Of a DNA stretch of 64,000 nt, positions 27,965-36,275 are shown one piece after another. Under the pieces are notes generated by a model. The model did no database searches. It was not told where the DNA came from and was given only the letters and a program-made list of their open reading frames with translations. This stretch comes from Corynebacterium jeddahense (GTDB lineage Bacteria > Actinomycetota > Actinomycetes > Mycobacteriales > Mycobacteriaceae), in contig NZ_CP063194.1 of NCBI RefSeq assembly GCF_028609865.1, positions 2,294,001 to 2,358,000 on the forward strand, given 5' to 3'. The position numbers and the translations under genes were made by a program. The first letter of the stretch is position 1; each line of letters opens with the position of its first letter.

Positions 27965-28735
27965 ATGGATAATACTGAAAACTCCCGCCCGGGCACCGGC
28001 GAACTGCCGGCCGGGCGCCCCCTCCAGACCGACTTCGGCACGGGCCTCGACTACCCGCGCCTCGGCTCGGTGACCTTCCGTCGCGGCACGCTCACCGACA
28101 ACCAGGAGGCCCTGTTCAACGAGCACTGGCCGCGCCTCGGCCGCGTGCTCGCCGAGGGCGCGGACGACCCGATCGACATCGACGCCTGGTTCGGGCGCTC
28201 CGGACACCCCACGATCGTGGAGATCGGCTCCGGCACCGGCACCTCCACCGCCGCGATGGCGCCGCTCGAGGCGGACACGAACATCGTCGCCGTCGAGCTC
28301 TACAAGCCGGGCCTTGCCAAGCTGCTCGGCGCGTTGGTGCGCGGCGGCATCGACAACGTCCGCATGGTGCGCGGCGACGGCGTCGAGGTCCTGGCCCGCA
28401 TGTTCGGCGAGGAGTCCCTCGACGGCGTACGCATCTTCTTCCCCGACCCGTGGCCGAAGGCGCGCCACCACAAGCGCCGCATCATCCAGTCCGGCACGCT
28501 CAACCTCATCGCTACCCGCCTCAAGCCCGGCGGGGTGCTCCACGTGGCCACCGACCACGCCGGCTACGCGGAGTGGATCGACGAGCTCGTGGACGTCGAG
28601 CCGATGATGGAATACAAGGGGTGGCCGTGGCCGGACGCGCCGTTGCTCACGGACCGGCAGGTGATCACTAAATTCGAGGGCAAAGGTCTGGACAAGGACC
28701 ACGTCATTCGCGAGTACCTCTGGGAGAAGAAGTGA
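27965..28735 (+). CDS. trmB: tRNA (guanine-N7-)-methyltransferase
   Basis: A 256-residue SAM-dependent enzyme that makes m7G46 in tRNA. The SAM-binding motif [15 protein letters not shown] and the family signature [17 protein letters not shown] are present. The ATG at 27965 is preferred because GGAGA lies 10 nt upstream; an ATG three codons earlier is too close to it. The stop overlaps the GTG of the next gene (GTGA), so the two are coupled. The N-terminus has a Pro/Gly-rich extension typical of actinobacteria. Confidence 0.94.
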   Translation: MDNTENSRPGTGELPAGRPLQTDFGTGLDYPRLGSVTFRRGTLTDNQEALFNEHWPRLGRVLAEGADDPIDIDAWFGRSGHPTIVEIGSGTGTSTAAMAPLEADTNIVAVELYKPGLAKLLGALVRGGIDNVRMVRGDGVEVLARMFGEESLDGVRIFFPDPWPKARHHKRRIIQSGTLNLIATRLKPGGVLHVATDHAGYAEWIDELVDVEPMMEYKGWPWPDAPLLTDRQVITKFEGKGLDKDHVIREYLWEKK

Positions 28736-29412
28736 GCATGGACCTGCAGTCGCTGACGCACCCCTACACGCCCGGTGCGGCCCCCGGCCCGGAGAGCTAC
28801 CTGCTCGTGTGGGACGCGCCGAACCTCGACATGGGACTCGGCGCCATCCTCGGCGGCCGCCCCACGGCGGCGCACCGCCCGCGTTTCGACGCGATCGGGC
28901 GCTGGCTCATCGACCTCGCCGACGAGCGCTCCGCGGAGCTCGGCCACGCCGTGGAACCCGAGGCCACCGTGTTCACCAACGTCGCCGCGAGCGGCGCGGA
29001 CGCGATCCGCCCGTGGGTGGAGGCGCTGCGCAATGTCGGCTTCGCCGTCTTCGCCAAACCGAAGAGCGACGAGGACTCGGACGTGGACCGCGATATGCTC
29101 GCCCACATCGAGCGCCGCCGCGACGAGGGCGTGCTGCAGGGCGTCGTCGTCGCGTCGGCGGACGGCCAGAACTTCCAGGAACCGCTGCTCGAGCTCGTCG
29201 GCGCCGGCGTCCCCGTCACCGTCTTGGGCTTCCACGAGCACGCCTCCTGGGCCGTGAACTCCCCGGACGTGCGCTTCGTGGACCTCGAGGACATCCCGGG
29301 CGTGTTCCAGAACCCGCTGCCGCGCGTCAACCTCGACCAACTGCCGGACGAGGGCGCCTGGCTGCAGCCGTTCCGCCCGCTCAAGTCGCTGCTGCACAGC
29401 ACCCGCGATTAG
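28732..29412 (+). CDS. NYN domain (PIN-like) protein
   Basis: A 226-residue protein with a NYN-type fold: [18 protein letters not shown] places the first conserved Asp near residue 28, VFTNVA follows, and [18 protein letters not shown] holds the second acidic cluster. These proteins are predicted metal-dependent RNases or RNA binders. The start GTG at 28732 overlaps the trmB stop, so it may act in RNA or tRNA metabolism (inference); ATG 28738 is an alternative start. It lies 15 bp before the MmpL gene. Confidence 0.82.
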   Translation: MSMDLQSLTHPYTPGAAPGPESYLLVWDAPNLDMGLGAILGGRPTAAHRPRFDAIGRWLIDLADERSAELGHAVEPEATVFTNVAASGADAIRPWVEALRNVGFAVFAKPKSDEDSDVDRDMLAHIERRRDEGVLQGVVVASADGQNFQEPLLELVGAGVPVTVLGFHEHASWAVNSPDVRFVDLEDIPGVFQNPLPRVNLDQLPDEGAWLQPFRPLKSLLHSTRD

Positions 29413-29427
29413 GAAGGGGCATCCGCC

Positions 29428-31746
29428 GTGTTCACCAAGTGGGGCCGCTTCGCCTACCGCCACCGCCGCGTCATCCCGCTCGTCGTCGTCGCGCTCATCC
29501 TCATCCTCCAGGTGTGCTTCGGCTCCAAGCTCGGCGAGCGCCTCTCGCAGGAGGGGTGGGAGGACCCCGGCGCGGACTCCACCGCCGCCGCGGCGATCGA
29601 GCAGGACACGTTCGGGCGCGACAACTCCGGCGATGTGATTGTGCTCGTGGATGCTCCGGAGGGCGTCGATACGCAAGCGCTCGTCGCGTCGATGAACTCC
29701 CAGCTCGGGGGGCTGCGCGACCAGTTCCCGAACGAGATCGCCTCGGTGAACAGCTACTTCGAGCACCCCAACCCGCAGCAGGTCAACGCCGAGCACACGA
29801 AGGCGTTCGCGGCGATCGGGCTGAAGGGCGACGGTGAGCAGACGCTCAAGGACTTCCGGACGATCAAGCCCGTGCTCGACGCGCTCGAGGCGCCGGGCGG
29901 CACCGTCCAGGTCGCCGGGGCCACCGCCGTCGCCGACGCGCTGGACAAGGGCATGGCCGACGACATCGCGCGCGCGGAGAAGATCGGCCTCGTGTTCGTG
30001 GCCGTCATCCTCCTCTTCGTTTTCGGCGGCGTGGTCGCGGCGGCGATGCCGCTCATCGTGGGCATCCTCTCCATCATCGGGTCGCTGTCGCTGCTCAGCG
30101 TGCTCGCGCAGTTCCAGCAGGTGAACATCTTTTCCCAGTCCATCATCACGCTGCTCGGCCTCGGCCTGGCCATCGACTACGGCTTGTTCATGGTCTCGCG
30201 GTTCAGGGAGGAGCTCGACCGCGGCCGGTCCACCGAAGACGCCGTCGCCGTGACAACGAACACGGCGGGCAAGACGGTCTTCTTCTCCGCCCTCATGGTC
30301 GGCGTGGCGCTGTCCGGCCTGCTCATGTTCCCCCAGGCCTTCCTCAAATCCGTGGCGTACGGCGCAATGAGCGCAGTCCTGCTCGCCGCGCTCATCTCGG
30401 TGATCATGCTCCCGTCACTGTTCGGCATGCTCGGCCCGAGGATCGACATGTGGTCGGTCCGGAGGACGTCGAGAAGCGGTAAGCGCCTCGAAGACACCGT
30501 CTGGTACAAGATCCCCGCCTGGGCGATGCGGCGCGCGAAGGGCGTCACCGCCGGCCTGGCCGTCCTCCTCGTCGCGCTCACGCTGCCCATCCTCGGCATC
30601 ACGTTCGGCGGCATCAACGAGACGTACCTCCCACCAGACCAGGTCACGCGCCAGGCCCAGGACGAGTTCAACGAGGAGTTCCCCGCCTTCCGCACCGACC
30701 CGGTCAAGCTCGTGGTCACGGGCGCGTCGAACGAGCAGCTCATCGACGTGGTCATGCAGACCCGTCAGGTCGACGGCCTCGCCGCGCCGATGAAGCCAGC
30801 CCACCCGACGCAGGACGGCACGACGGTGCTCTCCGCGCCGCTTGCGGACCGCACCGACAGCGCGGACGTGGTAAAGCAGCTGCGCGAGATCAAGGCGCCG
30901 GACGGCGTGCGCACGTACGTCTCCGGCACGCCGGCGATGGAGGTCGAGTCCATCGAGGCGCTCCTGCACCGCCTGCCCTGGATGGCGCTCTACATGGTGC
31001 TGGCCACGTTCCTGCTCATGGCGCTCGTGTTCGGCTCGCTCATCCTCCCGGCGAAGGCCGTGATCATGAACGTGCTCAGCATCGGCGCGACGCTCGGCTT
31101 CCTCACCGCCGTCTTCGTCGACGGCCTCGGCTCTGGCGCGCTCAACTTCACCCCGGGCCCGCTCATGAGCCCGATCCTCGTGCTCATCATCGCCATCCTC
31201 TACGGCCTGTCCACGGACTACGAGGTCTTCCTCGTCTCCCGCATGGTCGAGGCCCGCCAGGACGGCGCCTCCACCGACGACGCCATCCGCCGCGGCACCG
31301 CCCACACCGGCGGCATCATCACTGCCGCCGCGCTCATCATGATCGTGGTCGCCGCCGCGTTCGCGCTCTCCGACATCGTGATGATGAAGTACATCGCCTA
31401 CGGCATGATCTTCTCCCTCGCCCTCGACGCCACGGTCATCCGCCTCCTCTTCGTCCCCGCCGTCATGCATCTCCTGCGCGAGGACAGCTGGTGGGCGCCT
31501 CGCTGGGTGAAGCGCGCCGCCGGGGCGTTCGGCGAGGGCTCAGGCGTATCGACGCCCACCTCCGGCGAGACCCCCATCGAACAAGCAGTCGTGGACGACC
31601 AGCCCGGGCGCGCCGGCGTGAGCGTGGCGGAAAACGCCTCCCTCGTCCCCTTCTCCGAGCTCATGCGCGAGCTCGACGAGCGGGGCGGGCGCGACGGGCG
31701 ACGCGCCGCACTCGAGCAGCTGAAGAAGAAGGAACTTGAGCGCTAG
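29428..31746 (+). CDS. MmpL family RND exporter (CmpL1/MmpL3-like)
   Basis: A 772-residue RND-type lipid transporter with 12 predicted helices in two halves, each with a periplasmic domain. The paired proton-relay motifs GLAIDYGLFMVSR and GLSTDYEVFLVSR (Asp-Tyr pairs in helices 4 and 10) are both present. The corynebacterial homologue beside the mycolate locus is CmpL1, which moves trehalose monocorynomycolate to the outer side; that role is inferred from position and type. The start is GTG at 29428, after GGAAGGGGC. The C-terminus has a cytoplasmic Lys/Glu tail and overlaps the following gene by 11 bp. Confidence 0.88.
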   Translation: MFTKWGRFAYRHRRVIPLVVVALILILQVCFGSKLGERLSQEGWEDPGADSTAAAAIEQDTFGRDNSGDVIVLVDAPEGVDTQALVASMNSQLGGLRDQFPNEIASVNSYFEHPNPQQVNAEHTKAFAAIGLKGDGEQTLKDFRTIKPVLDALEAPGGTVQVAGATAVADALDKGMADDIARAEKIGLVFVAVILLFVFGGVVAAAMPLIVGILSIIGSLSLLSVLAQFQQVNIFSQSIITLLGLGLAIDYGLFMVSRFREELDRGRSTEDAVAVTTNTAGKTVFFSALMVGVALSGLLMFPQAFLKSVAYGAMSAVLLAALISVIMLPSLFGMLGPRIDMWSVRRTSRSGKRLEDTVWYKIPAWAMRRAKGVTAGLAVLLVALTLPILGITFGGINETYLPPDQVTRQAQDEFNEEFPAFRTDPVKLVVTGASNEQLIDVVMQTRQVDGLAAPMKPAHPTQDGTTVLSAPLADRTDSADVVKQLREIKAPDGVRTYVSGTPAMEVESIEALLHRLPWMALYMVLATFLLMALVFGSLILPAKAVIMNVLSIGATLGFLTAVFVDGLGSGALNFTPGPLMSPILVLIIAILYGLSTDYEVFLVSRMVEARQDGASTDDAIRRGTAHTGGIITAAALIMIVVAAAFALSDIVMMKYIAYGMIFSLALDATVIRLLFVPAVMHLLREDSWWAPRWVKRAAGAFGEGSGVSTPTSGETPIEQAVVDDQPGRAGVSVAENASLVPFSELMRELDERGGRDGRRAALEQLKKKELER

Positions 31747-32779
31747 CCACTGGCGCCAGTGGCTGCGCTGGCTCGCGCCGGTCGCCGCCCTCGCCGCCGT
31801 GCTCGTCATCCTCCGCGACCAGCTGCCGTTTTTCGGCGAGGCGTGGCAGGCGATCGGCGCGGCCTCCCCCCTCCCCCTCGCGTGCGCCGCGGCCACGGCC
31901 GCGCTCGCGCTCGCGGCGATGGCCGCGGTGATGCAGATCCTGCTCAACGTGGACGGCCCGGTGGCCGACGCGGCCGGCACGAACGCCATCACGCTCGCGT
32001 CCAACGCGTGGTCCACGACGGTGCCGGGCGGGCCGGCGATCTCCGCCTGGCTCACCTACCGCGTGCACCGCTCCTGGGGCGCGTCACCCGGCCTGTGCGG
32101 CTGGTTCTTCGTCGTCTCCGGCGCGCTGTCGACGGTGTGGATGGTGCTCATCGGCGTCGTGGCGGTGATGCTGCTCGGCGCCGAGCTGTCGCTGTGGTCG
32201 TTGCTGGCCACGCTCGCCGCGGCGGCCCTCACCATCGCCGCGGTGTTCTGGGCGACGGTGCACCCCGCGGTGCTCAAGCGGTGGGTCCGCTTCCTGCCCG
32301 ACAAGGTGCGCGGCCGCGTCGACGGGGTGATCGACCAGGTCGCCGCCATCCGCATCTCCGGGCCCGCCTTCACCGCCGCCGCGGGGCTCTCGCTCGCAAA
32401 CCAGCTGCTCGACGTCGCCACCATGGTCTTCTCCGTCTGGGCCGTCACGGGCGTGATGCCGGGTGGGGCGCCGGGCGGGCCGGAGGTGGCGTCGTCAAGC
32501 GACGGCATCTCGCTCATGGGGGTGTGCCTCGCGTACGTCATGACGAAACTGGCGGGCTCGGCGCAGGTGACGCCGGGTGGGCTGGGCACGGTCGAGCCCG
32601 TCGCCGCGGGCATGCTCGTCGCGGGCGGGCTCACCCTCGCGCACGCGACCGCGGCGACGGTGGTGTACAGGGCGATCTCGTTCGTGCTCATTACGGCGAT
32701 CGGGTGGGTCGTCTACGCCGCCGTCTACGCAGGGCGCGGCTTCATGGTCGGGCGGCCCGTCGCGGGCGACGCCGTCTGA
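31736..32779 (+). CDS. UPF0104/YbhN family membrane protein
   Basis: A 347-residue membrane protein resembling the lysylphosphatidylglycerol-synthase transmembrane region family, with about eight helices. It contains TNAITLASNAWSTTVPGGPAI and GSAQVTPGGLGTVEPVAAGML, the duplicated Pro-Gly-G motifs typical of the family. Substrate is unknown; flippase-like roles have been proposed for some members. The TTG start at 31736 overlaps the MmpL stop by 11 bp, so the two are translated together and may handle the same lipid. Confidence 0.8.
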   Translation: MSASHWRQWLRWLAPVAALAAVLVILRDQLPFFGEAWQAIGAASPLPLACAAATAALALAAMAAVMQILLNVDGPVADAAGTNAITLASNAWSTTVPGGPAISAWLTYRVHRSWGASPGLCGWFFVVSGALSTVWMVLIGVVAVMLLGAELSLWSLLATLAAAALTIAAVFWATVHPAVLKRWVRFLPDKVRGRVDGVIDQVAAIRISGPAFTAAAGLSLANQLLDVATMVFSVWAVTGVMPGGAPGGPEVASSSDGISLMGVCLAYVMTKLAGSAQVTPGGLGTVEPVAAGMLVAGGLTLAHATAATVVYRAISFVLITAIGWVVYAAVYAGRGFMVGRPVAGDAV

Positions 32780-32797
32780 GCTGGCGTGACGATATTA

Positions 32798-32818
32798 ACT
32801 TGCGCACTGCGCGCAAGT
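32798..32818 (+). promoter_or_regulatory. Inverted repeat in the tmsA promoter
   Basis: ACTTGCGC (32798-32805) and GCGCAAGT (32811-32818) form perfect 8-bp arms around a 5-nt spacer, 20 bp before the tmsA ATG. An AT-rich GATATTAA precedes it. It looks like a TetR- or MarR-type operator for branched fatty acid synthesis; the regulator is not in the window. Confidence 0.5.
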
Positions 32819-32838
32819 GAGGGCTATCGTGGCCCTAC

Positions 32839-34308
32839 ATGAGCGTTTCCAGCATGCTTTACGGTCGCACCGTGGATTTCCAACGCGTCCTGCCCGTCGG
32901 CTGGCACGCGCACGAGGAAGCGGTCGCCGCGCTCCTTGAGAGCTTCCGGCAGGTGCCGGACGGGCAGCGCGTGCGGCTGGCAAAGAAGACGTCGAACCTG
33001 TTCCGCTCCCGCGGCACGGGCAGCGTCGGCCTGGACGTCGACGGGCTGCGCGGCGTCATCGCCATCGACCCGGTGGCCAAGACCGCGGACGTGCAGGGCA
33101 TGTGCACCTACGAGGACCTCGTCGACGCGACGCTGCCGTACGGGCTCGCACCGCTCGTCGTGCCGCAGCTCAAGACCATCACCCTCGGCGGCGCCGTCTC
33201 CGGCATGGGCGTGGAATCGACGTCCTTCCGCAACGGCCTACCGCACGAGTCCGTCATCGAGATGGACGTCCTCGTGGGCACCGGCGAGATCATCACCTGC
33301 TCGCGCGAGCACAACGTCGCGCTCTTCCGCGCGTTCCCGAACTCGTACGGCTCCCTCGGCTACGCGGTGCGCCTGAAAATCGAGCTCGAGGAGGTCGCCC
33401 CCTTTATCGAGCTCGATCACGTGCGTTTCGACGACCTCACGGCTTTCCAGGACGCCCTCGCCGCCGCGGCCGCCTCCGGCGAGTGGGACGGGCGGGCGCT
33501 GCACGGCCTCGACGCGGTCGCATTCTCGCCCTCCGAGCAGTACCTCGTGTGCGCGTTCCAGACCAACGACGCCCCCGGGGTGTCCGACTACACGCGCGAC
33601 GCCATCTACTACCGCTCGCTGCAGCACCCGTCCGGGGTGCACCACGACTACCTCACCATCCGCGACTACATCTGGCGCTGGGACACGGACTGGTTCTGGT
33701 GCTCCCGCGCCTTCGGTACCCAGAACCCCAAGGTGCGCAAGGTGTGGCCGCGCGAGCTGCGCCGCAGCGCGTTCTACTGGAAGCTCGTCGGCCTGGACAA
33801 GAAGTACGACCTCGAATACCGCTTCCTGAAGAAGCCGAAGCACCTGCCGCGCACCGAACGCGTCGTGCAGGACATCGAGGTGCGCGACACCCAGCTCGCC
33901 GAGTTCCTCGACTGGTTCTTCCAGGCGAGCGACATCGAGCCGGTCTGGCTCTGCCCCATTCGGCTCCGTGAGGGCGTCGAGACGCTGGCGGGCGTCGAGC
34001 TCGAGGAGCGCGCGCCGTGGCCGCTCTACCCGCTCGAACCCGGCACGACCTGGATCAACGTCGGGTTCTGGTCCGGCGTGCCCGCCGACCACGTCTCGCC
34101 AGCGCAGGAGCCCGGTGCCTTCAACAAGGTCATCGAGCGCAAGGTCTCGCAGCTCGGCGGGCACAAGTCGCTCTACTCGGAGGCGTTCTACGACCGCGCC
34201 GAGTTCGAGCAGCTCTACGGCGGGGACCTACCGGAGCGGATCAAGGCCCAGTACGATCCGGACCGACGCTTCCCGGGCCTCTACGAAAAAACAGTGGAAA
34301 ACGCGTAG
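32839..34308 (+). CDS. tmsA: FAD-binding oxidoreductase for 10-methyl fatty acid synthesis
   Basis: A 489-residue PCMH-type FAD-binding oxidoreductase. FAD-domain motifs include TITLGGAVSGMGVESTSFRNG and the N-terminal VRLAKKTSNLFR. It precedes a cyclopropane-synthase-like methyltransferase and a small membrane protein; this trio corresponds to tmsA-tmsB-tmsC of actinomycetes. There TmsB methylenates oleoyl chains and TmsA reduces the 10-methylene to 10-methylstearate (tuberculostearate). The reaction assigned here follows that model. The ATG start at 32839 follows an 8-bp inverted repeat in the promoter. The gap to the next gene is 14 bp. Confidence 0.85.
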   Translation: MSVSSMLYGRTVDFQRVLPVGWHAHEEAVAALLESFRQVPDGQRVRLAKKTSNLFRSRGTGSVGLDVDGLRGVIAIDPVAKTADVQGMCTYEDLVDATLPYGLAPLVVPQLKTITLGGAVSGMGVESTSFRNGLPHESVIEMDVLVGTGEIITCSREHNVALFRAFPNSYGSLGYAVRLKIELEEVAPFIELDHVRFDDLTAFQDALAAAAASGEWDGRALHGLDAVAFSPSEQYLVCAFQTNDAPGVSDYTRDAIYYRSLQHPSGVHHDYLTIRDYIWRWDTDWFWCSRAFGTQNPKVRKVWPRELRRSAFYWKLVGLDKKYDLEYRFLKKPKHLPRTERVVQDIEVRDTQLAEFLDWFFQASDIEPVWLCPIRLREGVETLAGVELEERAPWPLYPLEPGTTWINVGFWSGVPADHVSPAQEPGAFNKVIERKVSQLGGHKSLYSEAFYDRAEFEQLYGGDLPERIKAQYDPDRRFPGLYEKTVENA

Positions 34309-34322
34309 GAGAATTCAGCACA

Positions 34323-35627
34323 ATGGCAACCTTCACTCCGATGACCGTCGCGGACATCGTGGACACCCTTTTTCCCTCCGGCACCCCGTTTAAGTGGGAG
34401 GCGTTCGATGGCTCGTCGACCGGGCCGGCGGACGCGAAGCACACCGTGCGGGTGAACAGCCCCGAGGGTCTGTCCTACATTGTCACCCACCCCGGCGACG
34501 TCGGCCTCGCGCGGGCCTGGGTCACCGACGGCCTCGCCGTCGAGGGCGCGCACCTCGCCCACCCCTACGACGTCTTCGACGACATGCGCACCCTGTATGG
34601 CAACTACAAGCGCCCCAACCCGCGCGAGATCGTGCGCATCGCGCGCTCCCTGCGCTCCATGGGCGCGCTGCAGATCCAGCCCGTGCCCGAGGCGGAGCAC
34701 GCGTCCTGGCTCGAGCGCACCATCCGCCAGGGCCTCGCCCCGCACTCCAAGGAGCGCGACGCCCAGGTCATCTCCTCCCACTACGACGTGGGCAACGACT
34801 TCTACGAGCTCTTCCTGGGCAAGTCCATGGCCTACACCTGCGCCTACTACCCCACCCCGGACGCCACGCTCGACGAGGCGCAGGAGAACAAGTTCCGCCT
34901 CGTCTTTGAAAAGATGCACCTCAAGCCCGGCGACAAGCACCTCGATGTGGGCTGTGGCTGGGGCTCCATGGTGCGCTACGCCGCACGCCAGGGCGTGAAG
35001 TCCCTCGGCGTCACCCTGTCCAGGGAGCAGGCGGAGTGGGCGCAGGCGAAGATCAAAGAGGAGGGTCTCGAGGACCTCGCCGAGGTGCGCTTCCTCGACT
35101 ACCGCGACGTCACCGAGACCGGCTTCGACGGCATCTCCTCCATCGGCCTGCTCGAGCACATCGGCGTGGACAACTACGCCAGCTACTTCCAGTTCCTCGC
35201 CGACAAGCTGCGCCCGGGCGGCGTGATGGTCAACCACTGCATCACCTACCCGGACAACCACGAGACGCCGCAGGGCGACTTCATCAACCGCTACATCTTC
35301 CCCGACGGCGAGCTCACCGGCTCCGGCACCATCATCCACGAGATGCAGGATCACGGCTTCGAGGTCTACCACGAGGAAAACATCCGCTTCGACTACATGC
35401 GCACCCTCCACGACTGGTGCGAGAACCTCAAGGCGAACTGGGACGAGGCGGTCTCGCTGGTCGGCATGAACACCGCCAAGCTGTGGGGCATGTACATGGC
35501 CGGCTCGGAGTGGGGCTTCGAGCACGACGTCGTCGAGCTGCACCAGGTCATCGGCGTCAAGCTCGACGAAAACGGCTCGCGCGCCGGCACCCCCGAGCGC
35601 CGCTGGTGGAACGACTCCGTCTTTTAA
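34323..35627 (+). CDS. tmsB: Cyclopropane-fatty-acid-synthase-like methyltransferase
   Basis: A 434-residue SAM-dependent methyltransferase of the CFA/CMAS family. The SAM site LDVGCGWGSMVRYAA and GLLEHIGVDNYASYF are present, and HYDVGNDFYELFLGKSMAYTCAYY is the typical lipid-binding start of the family. In the tms system it adds a methylene to C10 of phospholipid-bound oleate. The ATG at 34323 follows AGGAG 13 nt upstream; earlier in-frame codons lie inside tmsA and were rejected. It is followed by tmsC after 17 bp. Confidence 0.88.
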   Translation: MATFTPMTVADIVDTLFPSGTPFKWEAFDGSSTGPADAKHTVRVNSPEGLSYIVTHPGDVGLARAWVTDGLAVEGAHLAHPYDVFDDMRTLYGNYKRPNPREIVRIARSLRSMGALQIQPVPEAEHASWLERTIRQGLAPHSKERDAQVISSHYDVGNDFYELFLGKSMAYTCAYYPTPDATLDEAQENKFRLVFEKMHLKPGDKHLDVGCGWGSMVRYAARQGVKSLGVTLSREQAEWAQAKIKEEGLEDLAEVRFLDYRDVTETGFDGISSIGLLEHIGVDNYASYFQFLADKLRPGGVMVNHCITYPDNHETPQGDFINRYIFPDGELTGSGTIIHEMQDHGFEVYHEENIRFDYMRTLHDWCENLKANWDEAVSLVGMNTAKLWGMYMAGSEWGFEHDVVELHQVIGVKLDENGSRAGTPERRWWNDSVF

Positions 35628-35644
35628 GTTCTAGAGTGGCTGGC

Positions 35645-35995
35645 ATGCGCAACACCATCTCCAAGCCGTACGCCATCGCCGCCGACTACGTCGCCATCGC
35701 CGCCTTCGCGCTCCTCGCGCGGGCGGCGCACCAGTCCGACGAGATGCCCTTCAACTTCTCCGGCTGGCTGTCCACCTTGTGGCCGTTCGCCCTCGGTGTG
35801 ACGCTGGGCTGGCTGATCACCCGCGAGAACAAGGGTGGTCTCATCTGGATCATCACCGTGGTCACCGGGCTGGTGATCTGGGGCATCCGCAACGGCCGGG
35901 TTCCCCACTGGTCCTTCATCGTCGTAGCCACCACGATGTCCGCGCTGCTCATGCTCGGCTGGCGCGGGGTGGCCAAGCTGGCGAAAAAGCGCTAG
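35645..35995 (+). CDS. tmsC: DUF3054 small membrane protein
   Basis: A 116-residue protein with four hydrophobic helices and a short basic end. It matches the DUF3054 type found as third gene (tmsC) in tms operons, where it accompanies 10-methyl fatty acid formation; its exact action is not known. The start at 35645 is 17 bp after tmsB. It closes the plus-strand operon, and the next genes run in the opposite direction. Confidence 0.8.
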   Translation: MRNTISKPYAIAADYVAIAAFALLARAAHQSDEMPFNFSGWLSTLWPFALGVTLGWLITRENKGGLIWIITVVTGLVIWGIRNGRVPHWSFIVVATTMSALLMLGWRGVAKLAKKR

Positions 35996-36091
35996 CCCGC
36001 AACCAGGTGCCCCAGGTCAGGGCACTATTAGAAATCGCTCGCTTATGCGAATTTTTACAAGGGCGCGCACCCGCCACGACCGCCGCGCAAC

Positions 36092-36122
36092 AGAAAACCC
36101 GGGCGGCCAGCGCCGCCCGGGT
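36092..36122 (-). terminator. Intrinsic terminator of the accD3/pks13 operon
   Basis: On the minus strand ACCCGGGCGGC-GCTG-GCCGCCCGGGT forms a perfect 11-bp stem with a 4-nt loop and is followed by TTTCTG. It lies 15 nt after the stop of the small PorA-like gene. Confidence 0.85.
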
Positions 36123-36136
36123 CTGCGCCGGAACCG

Positions 36137-36253
36137 CTAGAAGCTGGAGCCCCAGTTGTACAGCGGGTCGTGGTTGTTGGCTAGGAGACCGTTGACGAAC
36201 ACGATCACCATGCTGATGAGGTCGCCGACGATGTCAAGGGTGGAAGAGAGCAT
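36137..36253 (-). CDS. 38-residue peptide, candidate PorA-type channel protein
   Basis: A short open frame (ATG 36253 to TAG 36137) encodes an N-terminal amphipathic helix rich in I, V, L, D (LDIVGDLISMVIVFVNGLL) and a polar end NNHDPLYNWGSSF. There is no signal peptide. A weak purine-rich stretch AGAAAGAT precedes it, and a perfect intrinsic terminator follows 15 nt after the stop, supporting a real transcribed gene. It lies 22 bp downstream of accD3. Corynebacterial outer-membrane channel proteins of the PorA/PorH type are about 40-60 residues, acidic and signal-less, and I recall a ~40-residue PorA in C. jeikeium near mycolate genes. Function is inference. Confidence 0.6.
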   Translation of the reverse strand: MLSSTLDIVGDLISMVIVFVNGLLANNHDPLYNWGSSF

Positions 36254-36275
36254 AGGAAACAAATCTTTCTACGTG

